The notes under the pieces were generated by a model that saw only the letters and a list, made by a program, of their open reading frames with translations, did not search any database and had not been told where the DNA came from. From contig JAEDGK010000065.1 of NCBI GenBank assembly GCA_016297555.1, positions 1 to 11,462 of the forward strand: a stretch of DNA of 11,462 nt. The letters run 5' to 3'. The translations under genes were made by a program, and so were the position numbers. The stretch comes from Clostridiaceae bacterium. GTDB lineage: Bacteria; Bacillota; Clostridia; Oscillospirales; Acutalibacteraceae. Shown here piece by piece: positions 1 through 6,346 of the stretch. The number at the start of each line of letters is the position of its first letter. Within the stretch, counting starts at the first letter, position 1.

Positions 1-54
1 AGCGCCACCTTGCCAAGGTGGAGGTAGCGAGTTCGAGCCTCGTCATCCGCTCCA
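1..54 (+). tRNA. tRNA-Gly (anticodon GCC), 3' part only
   Basis: The 5' half lies outside the window. What remains shows a complete anticodon arm (CCACC stem, TTGCCAA loop, GGTGG stem, about 6-22) with anticodon GCC, a T arm (GCGAG, loop TTCGAGC, CTCGT), the 3' acceptor strand CATCCGC, a T discriminator and an encoded CCA ending at 54. GCC reads glycine codons GGC/GGU. It is followed 43 bases later by a tRNA-Cys gene on the same strand, so the two are probably processed from one transcript. Confidence 0.93.
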
Positions 55-59
55 TTTTT

Positions 60-82
60 TTCATAAAATCGGATTTTATGAA
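60..82. repeat. AT-rich inverted repeat between the two tRNA genes
   Basis: A perfect 10-base-pair inverted repeat (TTCATAAAAT and ATTTTATGAA) flanks a three-base CGG loop. It lies directly after the T run that follows the tRNA-Gly CCA end. No T run follows its right arm, so it is not a standard terminator for the plus strand. It could be a spacer hairpin in the tRNA precursor; function is unknown. Confidence 0.5.
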
Positions 83-97
83 TATAATTTAATATTC

Positions 98-170
<73 letters not shown>

Positions 171-172
<2 letters not shown>

Positions 173-198
173 AAAATCCCGTTCGCATTTTTGCGGGC
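171..198 (+). repeat. Intergenic repeat copy 1 (related to 3472-3497)
   Basis: By eye this stretch aligns with 3472-3497 at about 24 of 28 positions, with two single-base gaps and two substitutions. Both begin CAAAAATCC, share GCATTTTT in the middle and end CGGGC. Here the sequence forms the left side of the tRNA terminator. This may be a small dispersed intergenic element or convergent terminator-like sequence; two copies in one window cannot decide. Confidence 0.45.
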
Positions 199-211
199 GG
201 GATTTTACTTT
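173..211 (+). terminator. Rho-independent terminator of the tRNA unit
   Basis: A nine-base-pair stem pairs AAAATCCCG (173-181) with CGGGATTTT (198-206). The loop is 16 bases, and the T-rich stretch ACTTTTT follows. It starts one base after the encoded CCA of tRNA-Cys, so it most likely ends the tRNA-Gly/tRNA-Cys transcript. Part of the hairpin resembles a sequence upstream of the RpiR-like gene at 3472-3497. Confidence 0.75.
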
Positions 212-215
212 TTAC

Positions 216-300
216 CTCTTCACTCTTCACTTTTCACTTTTCTCTGACTTCGGTCGGGATTTTTGGAAAGTAAGAAGTAATAGTGAACAGTGAAAAAGTG
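216..300. repeat. Imperfect inverted repeat of CACTTTTC/CACTCTTC units
   Basis: The left arm (216-243) is a pyrimidine-rich run of short units such as TTCACTCTTCACTTTTCAC. The right arm (266-300) is largely the reverse complement, with GTGAACAGTGAAAAAGTG. About 20 bases lie between the arms. The whole could fold into a long imperfect hairpin. A degenerate run with the same units (TTTTTCACTTT, TTCTTACTTGTTCACT) recurs at about 440-482. There is no coding potential and no transposase nearby. The origin could be a decayed miniature element or an intergenic simple repeat. Confidence 0.55.
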
Positions 301-322
301 TGGGCGGGACACCTGCACCTGA

Positions 323-351
323 TTGTTATTTCATATCGGATCTGATATAAT
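323..351 (+). promoter_or_regulatory. Sigma-A-type promoter overlapped by a near-palindrome
   Basis: TTGTTA (323-328) is separated by exactly 17 bases from a consensus TATAAT (346-351). A 16-base near-palindrome, ATATCGGATCTGATAT (333-348), fills most of the spacer and covers the first half of the -10 box. It has GATC at the centre and one mismatched pair. A repressor bound there would block RNA polymerase. No gene with a ribosome binding site follows until TTG 694. Confidence 0.5.
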
Positions 352-569
352 CGTCACGACAGACTGGGGTTTGTAGAAATAGAAAAATTCCAATTTGTCG
401 AACTGCTTATCGATTAATGTATGATTCTAATATGAGACATTTTTCACTTTATGATTCTTACTTGTTCACTCTTTACTTTCATTTACCAAGCTGTCAAGCT
501 AACAGATTCATAGTCCCATTGTTGAAATATCATTTTTCAGAAATTGTCATAGCTGACCTCTGTCGTAAC

Positions 570-607
570 ATAAGCAAGCATAAAATTTATAAGCAGGATA
601 GCTTATA
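570..607. promoter_or_regulatory. ATAAGC direct and inverted repeats upstream of the promoter
   Basis: ATAAGCA occurs at 570-576 and again at 589-595, exactly 19 bases apart. The second copy forms a seven-base inverted repeat (TATAAGC at 588-594, GCTTATA at 601-607) with a six-base spacer. The block lies 21 to 58 bases before the TTGACA box at 628, where activators often bind. Another copy in the opposite orientation, TGCTTAT, is at 404-410. A regulator-binding role is inferred from arrangement only. Confidence 0.35.
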
Positions 608-627
608 CATGAATTCTCCCTCTGCTG

Positions 628-656
628 TTGACAGGCGGTTGCTTTTGCGATAAAAT
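628..656 (+). promoter_or_regulatory. Strong promoter for the membrane protein-flavodoxin unit
   Basis: A perfect TTGACA (628-633) and TAAAAT (651-656, one change from consensus) are separated by exactly 17 bases. Transcription would begin near 663, leaving a leader of about 30 bases before the TTG start at 694. This rules out the upstream in-frame TTG at 628 as a start codon, because that TTG is the first half of the -35 box. Confidence 0.8.
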
Positions 657-693
657 AAACTGCACTTACACACGCGGCAGGGGGATTTTTGAT

Positions 694-1371
694 TTGAAAA
701 AAACATTTTCAAGCGAGCTTGCATATGCAGTCGGAATGGTTTTGATGGCGGTCAGCGTTGCGTTGACGGCTCTTGCCGATTTCGGGGTGTCAATGGTGGT
801 TGCGCCGGCTTATATTCTGCATCTTGCGCTGTCGAGAAGCTTCCCGTTCTTTTCATTCGGAATGGCGGAATATATTCTTCAGGCGGCGCTTATATTCCTG
901 ATGTCTTTGGTGCTGAAAAAATTCAAAATCAGCTATCTGTTTTCGATTGTTACGGCGGTTTTATACGGCGTTATTCTTGATGCTGTGAGCGTGCCGATAT
1001 CATATTTGCCCGCAGAGCAGCTTTGGCAGAGAATAATATGGTTTGTATTGGGCGTGCTCTGCTGTGCGGCGGCGGTTTCGATGTTTTTTCATACATATAT
1101 TTCTCCTGAAGCATATGAACTCATCGTCAAGGAGATTTCGGCGGCAAAGGGGATAAATATTAACCGTTTTAAAACCTGCTATGATTTGGCAAGCTGTTTG
1201 GTTGCGGTTGTGATGACTATTTTGATTTTTCGAAGCTTCAGGGGAGTGGGCGTCGGCACAATAATTATGGCGTTTGTCAACGGATTTTTGATAGGCAAAG
1301 TATCTGCGGCGCTTGACAAGCATTTTGTTTTTAAAGATTCGTTCAAATGGAGAAAAATATTTGAGAAGTAA
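694..1371 (+). CDS. Multi-pass membrane protein, YczE/YitT-like (DUF6198-like)
   Basis: The product is a 225-residue integral membrane protein of unknown function. Hydrophobic segments lie at about residues 10-28, 32-47, 57-75, 80-98, 113-133, 166-181 and 186-203. The stretches ADFGVSMVVAPAYILH near the N-terminus, RFKTCYDLASCL near 158-169 and the Gly-rich VGVGTIIMAFVNGFLIG resemble the YczE/YitT-like family; I recall this as DUF6198 but cannot confirm it here. The basic tail FKWRKIFEK is probably cytoplasmic. The start is TTG at 694: AGGGGGA (679-685) lies eight bases upstream, and any longer version would begin within the promoter. The flavodoxin-domain gene follows after 37 bases and is probably cotranscribed. 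Members of this broad family are proposed transporters, but no substrate can be inferred. Confidence 0.85.
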   Translation: MKKTFSSELAYAVGMVLMAVSVALTALADFGVSMVVAPAYILHLALSRSFPFFSFGMAEYILQAALIFLMSLVLKKFKISYLFSIVTAVLYGVILDAVSVPISYLPAEQLWQRIIWFVLGVLCCAAAVSMFFHTYISPEAYELIVKEISAAKGININRFKTCYDLASCLVAVVMTILIFRSFRGVGVGTIIMAFVNGFLIGKVSAALDKHFVFKDSFKWRKIFEK

Positions 1372-1408
1372 TCAGCAACAATAAATATTATTTTCGGGAG
1401 TAATTCAA

Positions 1409-1918
1409 ATGAAAGCGATTGTTTTTACATCAAACACGGGCACAACCGAAAAGTATGCAAGGTTGTTGGCTGATAAAACGGGTTTGCCCGCTTATTCCTC
1501 GGAGCAGGCTCGCAGGGAGATTGCCGACGGCTCGGAGATTATTTACCTCGGTTGGCTTAAAGCGGGTGAGATTGCGGGCTACGCAAAAGCTGCAAAGCGT
1601 TATTCCGTTAAGGCGGTCTGCGGAGTCGGTATGGGAAAAACAGGCTCACAGCTTGATGATGTATGCAAAAGGAATTCCATACCTGCCGAAACGCCGCTTT
1701 TTACATTGCAAGGCGGATTCGATATGAACAAGCTTCACGGCATTTACAAATTTATGATGAAAACCATGAAAAAAGTTGTGGGCAAGTCATTGGCGGAGAA
1801 GCCCGACAGAACGCCCGAGGAGGATGATATGCTTGATATGATGCTTCACGGCGGCGAGCGCGTCAGCGAGGAAAACCTGAAAGCGGTTTTGGATTGGTAT
1901 GAAAACATCAGATATTAA
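1409..1918 (+). CDS. Small flavodoxin-domain protein
   Basis: A 169-residue soluble protein begins MKAIVFTSNTGTTEKYA. This fits the phosphate-binding loop of FMN flavodoxins (residues 7-13, Thr/Ser-rich with T-G-T-T). The next strand (SEIIYLGWLKAGEIAGY, 42-58) and VCGVGMGKTG (70-79) follow the pattern of flavodoxin-domain proteins related to HemG/protoporphyrinogen oxidase-type flavodoxins. The C-terminal 60 residues (KFMMKTMKKVVGKSLAEKP and an acidic helix) differ from classic electron-transfer flavodoxins. Expected role is FMN-dependent electron transfer or a small-molecule redox reaction in the cytoplasm; the partner is unknown. The ribosome binding site GGGAG (1396-1400) is eight bases before the ATG. 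The gene is the second of a two-gene unit ended by the hairpin at 1935-1966. Confidence 0.85.
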   Translation: MKAIVFTSNTGTTEKYARLLADKTGLPAYSSEQARREIADGSEIIYLGWLKAGEIAGYAKAAKRYSVKAVCGVGMGKTGSQLDDVCKRNSIPAETPLFTLQGGFDMNKLHGIYKFMMKTMKKVVGKSLAEKPDRTPEEDDMLDMMLHGGERVSEENLKAVLDWYENIRY

Positions 1919-1934
1919 GAATGTGAATATATGC

Positions 1935-1966
1935 AAAAAGGCGGCGAGAATTTCTCGCCGCTTTTT
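1935..1966. terminator. Bidirectional terminator between convergent genes
   Basis: GCGGCGAGAA (1941-1950) pairs with TTCTCGCCGC (1952-1961), giving a GC-rich stem. A runs precede it and TTTTT follows (1962-1966), so it has a U tract when read from either strand. It can end both the plus-strand flavodoxin gene (stop at 1918) and the minus-strand GH5 gene (stop at 1987). Confidence 0.9.
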
Positions 1967-1986
1967 ATGTGAGTTTAATTGAATTT

Positions 1987-3354
1987 TTAAAGTGTATTAC
2001 ATCCGAGCAGCTCTGCGGCGGATTGATTAAGAGTGTAAGAATCTGTTGAGAGCAATTCAGCCGACCACAGCTTTTCATAAAGTGAGAGCAGCTCGCTGTC
2101 GGTCAGCTCCTCAAGCGAATAAATCTTTCCGTCCGCTTGCTTCATAATTTTATCCCGAGCGGCTTCGGGGCACAGGGCGGCTATGTCCGAGAGCGTAAGC
2201 ACCTTGTTGTAAAAACCCCATGCCGATTCTCCGTATGAAGTTGTTTTGTAGTTCCACATCGTGTAGCTGATGAGCGATTTATCCATCATAGAAACCGAGC
2301 CGGAGTAAAAAATTGCAGGGTTGAATTCTCCCATATATGCGGCAACTTTATACCGTTTTCTTGCCTTTTCGAGAGATTTAACAAGCTCCTTTACTGTTTT
2401 TTCATCGGAATCATATGAATGGAGCTGATACATCATATTAGTCCAGCCCATTTTCGACGGGTCGGGCAACTTATCCAAGCGCCAAATCGCCTCAACGGTA
2501 ATAATGTGTTCGGGGTCAACGGCGCGTATCGCTTTTATCATTCTGTCATAAACCGCAACTCTGAGCGTTGTGTCCTGCCACGGGTCTGCGGCGTTTTCAG
2601 CAGATACGCCGTGGGAGGAATCCGCGTTGTTCAGCGGCTCGTTCATAATGTCGTAAGCCGCTATGCAGGCTCTGTCTTTATATCTTTCGGCGATTTTTAC
2701 CCAAAGATTTTCCATTATCTGCTGATATTCTTCGCTGTTATAAAGGTAGTTGCGACCCGATTTTCCGCAGGAATGGTCGCCGCTCTGACCTCCGGGGCAG
2801 CCGTGCATATCAAATATCAGATAAATTCCGTATTTTTCCGCCATACGGCATGCCCAATCGAGCTTGATAAAGCCGGGATTATCATTGTCGTTTTCCGTTA
2901 TGTAAGTTCCGTTTTCGTCAGCCATAAAGTTTCTGTACCAAAACGGTATGCGTATGCAGTTAAAGCCCAAATTCTTGACATTTTTAAAGTCACTTTCGGT
3001 TATATAATTATCCTGATAGCTGCGGAAAAGCTCCGCGGTTTTTTCTTTGCCGAATCGGCTTTCAAATGCTTCAAGGGTGTCAAGATTTGCCCAACCGTCA
3101 TCCTCGCCGTCCTTGACAGTTACCGTTTTGTCAAGGCTTATCACGGGGCACATCCAGGTTTCCTGCAAAAGCCAGCCGCCGAAATTAACGCCGCGAAGCT
3201 GTATAATGCCGCTGCCGTCGGTCAAATAGCCGTCGCCGTTGACCCGAAGCATATTAAGAGGAGAGGAGACGGGGATGATTTCGGGCTTTCCGGCGCAGGA
3301 AACAAGGCATAATGCCATTGAGAAAATCAGAAACAGAGAAATAAGCTTTTTCAT
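1987..3354 (-). CDS. Glycoside hydrolase family 5 lipoprotein (beta-glucanase-like)
   Basis: The 455-residue product starts with a lipoprotein signal: MKK, a hydrophobic core, then LVSC with the lipidated Cys20, so it should be anchored on the outer face of the cytoplasmic membrane. The catalytic domain covers about 34-390. GH5 landmarks are RGVNFGGWL (54-62), RIPFWYRNF (135-143), FDMHG (181-185), the acid/base motif IMNEP with Glu239, HSY (312-314), the nucleophile motif MGEFN with Glu343, and Trp367. The RGVNFGGWL start and the DMHGCPGGQSG loop resemble exo-beta-1,3-glucanase-like GH5 enzymes. The likely role is cleavage of beta-linked glucans; the exact linkage cannot be read. Two cysteines in the loop (186, 196) could form a disulfide. 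GGGAG lies seven bases before the ATG, and a consensus promoter lies upstream. It is divergent from an RpiR-type regulator, a plausible controller. Confidence 0.92.
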   Translation of the reverse strand: MKKLISLFLIFSMALCLVSCAGKPEIIPVSSPLNMLRVNGDGYLTDGSGIIQLRGVNFGGWLLQETWMCPVISLDKTVTVKDGEDDGWANLDTLEAFESRFGKEKTAELFRSYQDNYITESDFKNVKNLGFNCIRIPFWYRNFMADENGTYITENDNDNPGFIKLDWACRMAEKYGIYLIFDMHGCPGGQSGDHSCGKSGRNYLYNSEEYQQIMENLWVKIAERYKDRACIAAYDIMNEPLNNADSSHGVSAENAADPWQDTTLRVAVYDRMIKAIRAVDPEHIITVEAIWRLDKLPDPSKMGWTNMMYQLHSYDSDEKTVKELVKSLEKARKRYKVAAYMGEFNPAIFYSGSVSMMDKSLISYTMWNYKTTSYGESAWGFYNKVLTLSDIAALCPEAARDKIMKQADGKIYSLEELTDSELLSLYEKLWSAELLSTDSYTLNQSAAELLGCNTL

Positions 3355-3411
3355 TTTATCGCTCCCATCGGCGTTTCATAATCGGAATTCACATTTCGTC
3401 TTTGCTCCTTA

Positions 3412-3440
3412 ATTATACATTAATCTCAACGCACAGTCAA
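3412..3440 (-). promoter_or_regulatory. Promoter of the GH5 lipoprotein gene
   Basis: Read on the minus strand, TTGACT (3440-3435) and a perfect TATAAT (3417-3412) are separated by exactly 17 bases. Transcription would start near 3405, giving a leader of about 50 bases. An inverted repeat, TTAAT (3409-3413) and ATTAA (3419-3423), straddles the -10 box, and another ATTAA is at 3440-3444. These could be an operator, although AT-rich repeats are common by chance in promoters. Confidence 0.8.
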
Positions 3441-3471
3441 TTAAACAAAATGAAAGAAATCCTGCAAAACT

Positions 3472-3497
3472 CAAAAATCCGCTTGCATTTTTCGGGC
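3472..3497 (+). repeat. Intergenic repeat copy 2 (related to 171-198)
   Basis: This stretch matches the sequence directly after tRNA-Cys at about 24 of 28 aligned positions. Here it does not form the full terminator stem, because the right arm CGGGATTTT is replaced by CGGGCTTTT. It supplies the -35 box (TTGCAT) of the promoter upstream of the RpiR-like gene. Confidence 0.45.
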
Positions 3498-3511
3498 TTT
3501 TAGTGTAAAAT
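3483..3511 (+). promoter_or_regulatory. Promoter of the rpiR-cmk-ispH/rpsA operon
   Basis: TTGCAT (3483-3488) and TAAAAT (3506-3511) are 17 bases apart. Transcription would start near 3518, about 24 bases before the ATG at 3542. It is back to back with the GH5 promoter; the two -35 boxes are 42 bases apart, so one regulator could affect both. The match to consensus is good but not perfect. Confidence 0.6.
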
Positions 3512-3541
3512 TCAAATTATCCAAAAAGAAGAGGGACATTT

Positions 3542-4414
3542 ATGGCAGAGAATTTTCACGATAAAATTGACAGCATTTATCCGAGCCTTTCCAAGGGTCA
3601 TAAGCGGATTGCGGATTTTATAAAAACGAATTATGAAAAGGCTTCGTTTATGACGGCGGCAAATCTCGGCAAGGCGGTCGGTGTGAGCGAATCCACCGTT
3701 GTCCGCTTTGCGTCGCATATCGGTTTTGACGGCTATCCCGAGCTTCAGCAGTATCTTCAGGAAATGGTTAAAAGCCACCTCACGAGCGTCCAGCGTATGG
3801 ATGTTGCCGCAAGTCGTTTTGAAGGCGACGATTTTATTGATAAGGCTTTTGCCGCCGATATTGAAATGATAAAGGCGACAAGGGACGGCATTTCGCGCGA
3901 GGCTTTTGCCAAAAGCGTCGAAGCAATTAACAGGGCTGAAAAGATATATATTCTCGGCGTCAGAAGCTCTGCGTCGCTTGCGAGCTTTGCCGCGTTTTAT
4001 TTCAGATTTCTTTATAGAGATGTTGTTCTGGTCGACACCTCTGCGGCAAGCGAGATGTTTGAGCAGATGTTCAGAATAGGGAGCAATGATGTGTGTATAG
4101 CCGTCAGCTTCCCGAGATATTCAAATCAAACGGTTAAGGCGCTTTCCTTTGCCCGCAAAAGGGGAGCGGCAATTATTTCAATAACCGACGGTGAGATGTC
4201 GCCGATAGCGCAGTATGCAACCCATCTTCTGGTTGCCAAGAGCAGTATGGTTTCTTTTGTCGATTCTCTTGTTGCTCCGCTGAGCCTGATTAACGCTTTG
4301 ATAGCGGCGTCGGCAAGAGAAAAGCGCGAAGATGTTTACAACGATTTCAAAGAGCTTGAAAAAATATGGGATGAATACCATGTTTACAGCACGGGCGGGG
4401 AGGGTAACGAATGA
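3542..4414 (+). CDS. RpiR/MurR-family transcriptional regulator (HTH plus SIS)
   Basis: The 290-residue product has the standard RpiR layout. An N-terminal helix-turn-helix domain spans about 1-77, with recognition region AANLGKAVGVSESTVVRF (39-56) followed by GFDGYPELQ. A sugar isomerase (SIS) domain spans about 120-255, including IYILGVRSSASLA (135-147) and VSFPRYSNQTVKAL (188-201), the segments that bind phosphosugars in this family. Such proteins usually repress or activate sugar-use genes and respond to a sugar phosphate. AGAGGG lies six bases before the ATG. The stop overlaps the next gene by four bases (ATGA), so it is translationally coupled to a flavoprotein gene. Its target is unknown; the divergent GH5 gene is the best local candidate, and autoregulation is also possible. 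Confidence 0.92.
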   Translation: MAENFHDKIDSIYPSLSKGHKRIADFIKTNYEKASFMTAANLGKAVGVSESTVVRFASHIGFDGYPELQQYLQEMVKSHLTSVQRMDVAASRFEGDDFIDKAFAADIEMIKATRDGISREAFAKSVEAINRAEKIYILGVRSSASLASFAAFYFRFLYRDVVLVDTSAASEMFEQMFRIGSNDVCIAVSFPRYSNQTVKALSFARKRGAAIISITDGEMSPIAQYATHLLVAKSSMVSFVDSLVAPLSLINALIAASAREKREDVYNDFKELEKIWDEYHVYSTGGEGNE

Positions 4415-5682
4415 AAACCTCCTTGCTTGTTGTCGGTGCGGGAGCCGCAGGGCTTATGGCGGCGGGGAGCGCATCGCACGAGGGAGCAGAAACGCTTGTG
4501 CTTGAGCGGTGTGAACGCCCCGCAAGAAAGCTTATGATAACGGGAAAGGGCAGATGCAATGTCACCAATAACTGCCGCTCACTTCAGGAACTGACGGCGA
4601 ATGTTCCGCGCAACGGCAGATTTCTTTACGGAGCGTTTTCACGCTTTATGCCCTCTGATGTTATGGATTTTTTTGAGAGCAGGGGCGTTGCGCTAAAAAC
4701 GGAGAGGGGAAACAGAGTTTTTCCCGTGTCGGATAATGCGGCTGATATTGTTGACGCTCTTGCGGGCTATGCCAAAGAAAGAGCGCGCTTCATAAACGGC
4801 AGAGCCGTAAAGCTGATTACCGAAAACGGAAAAACTGTCGGAATAGAAACCGAGAGCGGCGAAATAATTTATGCCGATAAAATAATAATCGCCACGGGAG
4901 GTCTTTCCTATCCGGGAACGGGCTCAACGGGCGACGGCTACGAGCTTGCAAGGCAGGCGGGTCACAGAATAACGGAGCTTCTTCCGTCTCTTGTGCCGCT
5001 TGAAATTCATGAGGGATTTTGCAGTGATTTAATGGGTCTTTCTCTCAAAAACACCGCAATAAAGGTTATTGATACGGAAAGCGGAAAAACGGTTTACACC
5101 GACTTCGGAGAAATGCTTTTCACTCATTTCGGCGTTTCGGGTCCGATGATTTTAAGTGCCTCGGCTCATATGAGAAATATGAAAAGCGGCAGATACAAAA
5201 TTTTAATCGACTTAAAGCCCGCGCTCACTCCCGAGCAGCTTGACGCCAGAATACTGCGCGATTTTTCCGAAAACACTAACAAGAATTTTATCAATGCACT
5301 GAATGCACTTCTGCCCAAAAAGCTTGTGCCCGTTATCGTCAGGCTCAGCGGAATAGGGCTTTCAACAAAAGTCAATCAGATAACCAAGGAACAGCGCCGC
5401 AGACTTGTTCAGCTTCTTAAAGAGCTGGGAGTAACCGTAACGGGCTTTCGCCCCGTAGCCGAGGCAATAGTTACCTCGGGCGGAGTTGATGTTTCTCAGA
5501 TTAACCCCAAAACGATGGAATCAAAGCTTTGCGAGGGGCTTTATTTTGCGGGCGAGGTTATTGACGCGGACGCTTACACGGGCGGATTTAATTTACAGAT
5601 AGCTTTTTCAACCGGCAGACTTGCAGGTTTAAGCGCTGCCGAAAAAATAAAAGAAGAGCGGAGAGCTGATTATGAACGGTAA
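4411..5682 (+). CDS. BaiN/HI0933-family FAD-dependent oxidoreductase
   Basis: This 423-residue flavoprotein starts with a dinucleotide-binding motif, VVGAGAAGLMAA (GxGxxG at 9-14), followed by the family signature KLMITGKGRCNVTN (40-53), ATGGLSYPGTGSTGDGY (161-177), LFTHFGVSGP (236-245) and a C-terminal FAD-contact region with TSGGVD, LYFAGEVIDADAYTGGFN and LQIAFSTG (355-402). These define the BaiN/YhiN/HI0933 group of NAD(P)/FAD-dependent oxidoreductases. Some members act on bile acid intermediates in gut clostridia, but most are uncharacterised, so no substrate is assigned. The protein should be cytoplasmic. GGGGAGGG lies just upstream of the ATG, which overlaps the regulator's stop. Its own stop overlaps cmk by 11 bases. 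Homologues often sit next to cmk in clostridial genomes, as here. Confidence 0.93.
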   Translation: MKTSLLVVGAGAAGLMAAGSASHEGAETLVLERCERPARKLMITGKGRCNVTNNCRSLQELTANVPRNGRFLYGAFSRFMPSDVMDFFESRGVALKTERGNRVFPVSDNAADIVDALAGYAKERARFINGRAVKLITENGKTVGIETESGEIIYADKIIIATGGLSYPGTGSTGDGYELARQAGHRITELLPSLVPLEIHEGFCSDLMGLSLKNTAIKVIDTESGKTVYTDFGEMLFTHFGVSGPMILSASAHMRNMKSGRYKILIDLKPALTPEQLDARILRDFSENTNKNFINALNALLPKKLVPVIVRLSGIGLSTKVNQITKEQRRRLVQLLKELGVTVTGFRPVAEAIVTSGGVDVSQINPKTMESKLCEGLYFAGEVIDADAYTGGFNLQIAFSTGRLAGLSAAEKIKEERRADYER

Positions 5683-6346
5683 AGTAATAAATGTGGCGAT
5701 TGACGGTCCGGCGGGAGCAGGCAAAAGCACGGTTTCACGCGCGGCGGCAAAAGAGATAGGATATATTTATGTTGATACGGGCGCGCTTTACCGAGCCGTC
5801 GGAGTTAACGCTCTGCGTATCGGAGCGGATACCAAAAACGCAGAGCAGGTTGCGGCAAGCCTCAGCGGAATAAGCGTTGATCTTGCCTTTGAAAACGGCG
5901 AGCAGAGAGTTTTGCTCAACGGCGAGGATGTTTCCCTCGAAATCAGAACTCCGCAGGCTTCAATGGCGGCGTCGGATGTTTCGGCTGTTCCGCAGGTCAG
6001 AGATTTTTTGTTTGACCTTCAAAAGAATATAGCAGCTGCAAATAACTGCATTATGGACGGCAGAGATATAGGCACGGTTGTTTTGCCCGACGCTCAGGTA
6101 AAAATCTTTCTGACCGCTTCACCCGAGGAAAGGGCGGCAAGAAGATACAAGGAGCTTGTCGAAAAAGGAAGCTCGGTAAATTATAAAGATGTGCTTGAAG
6201 ATTTAATAAAAAGGGATTATAATGATTCACACAGAGCCGTGGCTCCGTTAAAGCCTGCCGAAGACAGCGTAATTCTCGACACAACGGGATTTACTCTCGA
6301 AAAATCGGTAAATGAAATTATCAGAATTATCAAGGAGAAGATATAA
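5672..6346 (+). CDS. cmk: Cytidylate kinase
   Basis: This 224-residue enzyme phosphorylates CMP and dCMP to the diphosphates using ATP, feeding CTP/dCTP and phospholipid precursor supply. The P-loop IDGPAGAGKST spans residues 10-20. It is followed by YVDTGALYRAV, a conserved substrate-binding segment, then MDGRDIGTVVLPDA (DGRDIG is a cytidylate kinase signature), RAARRYKEL and RDYNDSHRAVAPLKPA in the lid and ribose-binding region. Length is typical for bacterial Cmk. A GGAGAG site lies six bases upstream of the ATG, inside the end of the preceding flavoprotein gene. The TAA stop shares its last A with the ATG of the acyltransferase gene. A cmk-plsC-ispH/rpsA order is common in Clostridia. Confidence 0.97.
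   Translation: MNGKVINVAIDGPAGAGKSTVSRAAAKEIGYIYVDTGALYRAVGVNALRIGADTKNAEQVAASLSGISVDLAFENGEQRVLLNGEDVSLEIRTPQASMAASDVSAVPQVRDFLFDLQKNIAAANNCIMDGRDIGTVVLPDAQVKIFLTASPEERAARRYKELVEKGSSVNYKDVLEDLIKRDYNDSHRAVAPLKPAEDSVILDTTGFTLEKSVNEIIRIIKEKI

Larger units (their letters stand above)
207..693. other. Non-coding region between tRNA-Cys and the membrane protein gene
   Basis: This 487-base stretch has no convincing gene. A 78-codon open frame at 417-653 lacks a ribosome binding site and overlaps the downstream promoter. The region holds the CACTTTTC-type inverted repeat (216-300), a first promoter (323-351), a repeated nine-mer TATGATTCT at 420-428 and 450-458, ATAAGCA motifs (404-410, 570-576, 589-595), and a second promoter (628-656). 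If the first promoter is active, its transcript would carry a leader of more than 330 bases or be a separate non-coding RNA. I see no terminator between the two promoters. Confidence 0.6.

Noticed and set aside
60..82. Terminator between the two tRNA genes
   Set aside because: The hairpin is AT-rich and the T run precedes rather than follows it on the plus strand.
417..653. Open frame of 78 codons on the plus strand (MYDSNMRHFSLY...)
   Set aside because: It has no ribosome binding site, includes repeat-derived sequence, has unlikely composition, and its end overlaps the promoter at 628-656.
628..693. N-terminal extension of the membrane protein starting at TTG 628
   Set aside because: That TTG is the start of a perfect TTGACA -35 box with a -10 box 17 bases downstream, so it would not be in the mRNA. 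TTG 694 has a good ribosome binding site.
2419..3312. 297-codon open frame on the plus strand opposite the GH5 gene
   Set aside because: It is a shadow of the GH5 coding sequence, which has a signal peptide, catalytic motifs, ribosome binding site and promoter. The shadow has none.
3355..3405. Mini-ORFs (start-stop ATGTGA, or seven codons MKRRWER) in the GH5 leader
   Set aside because: The AAGGAG that could serve the first is at or before the predicted transcript start, and the second has no ribosome binding site. Chance is sufficient.
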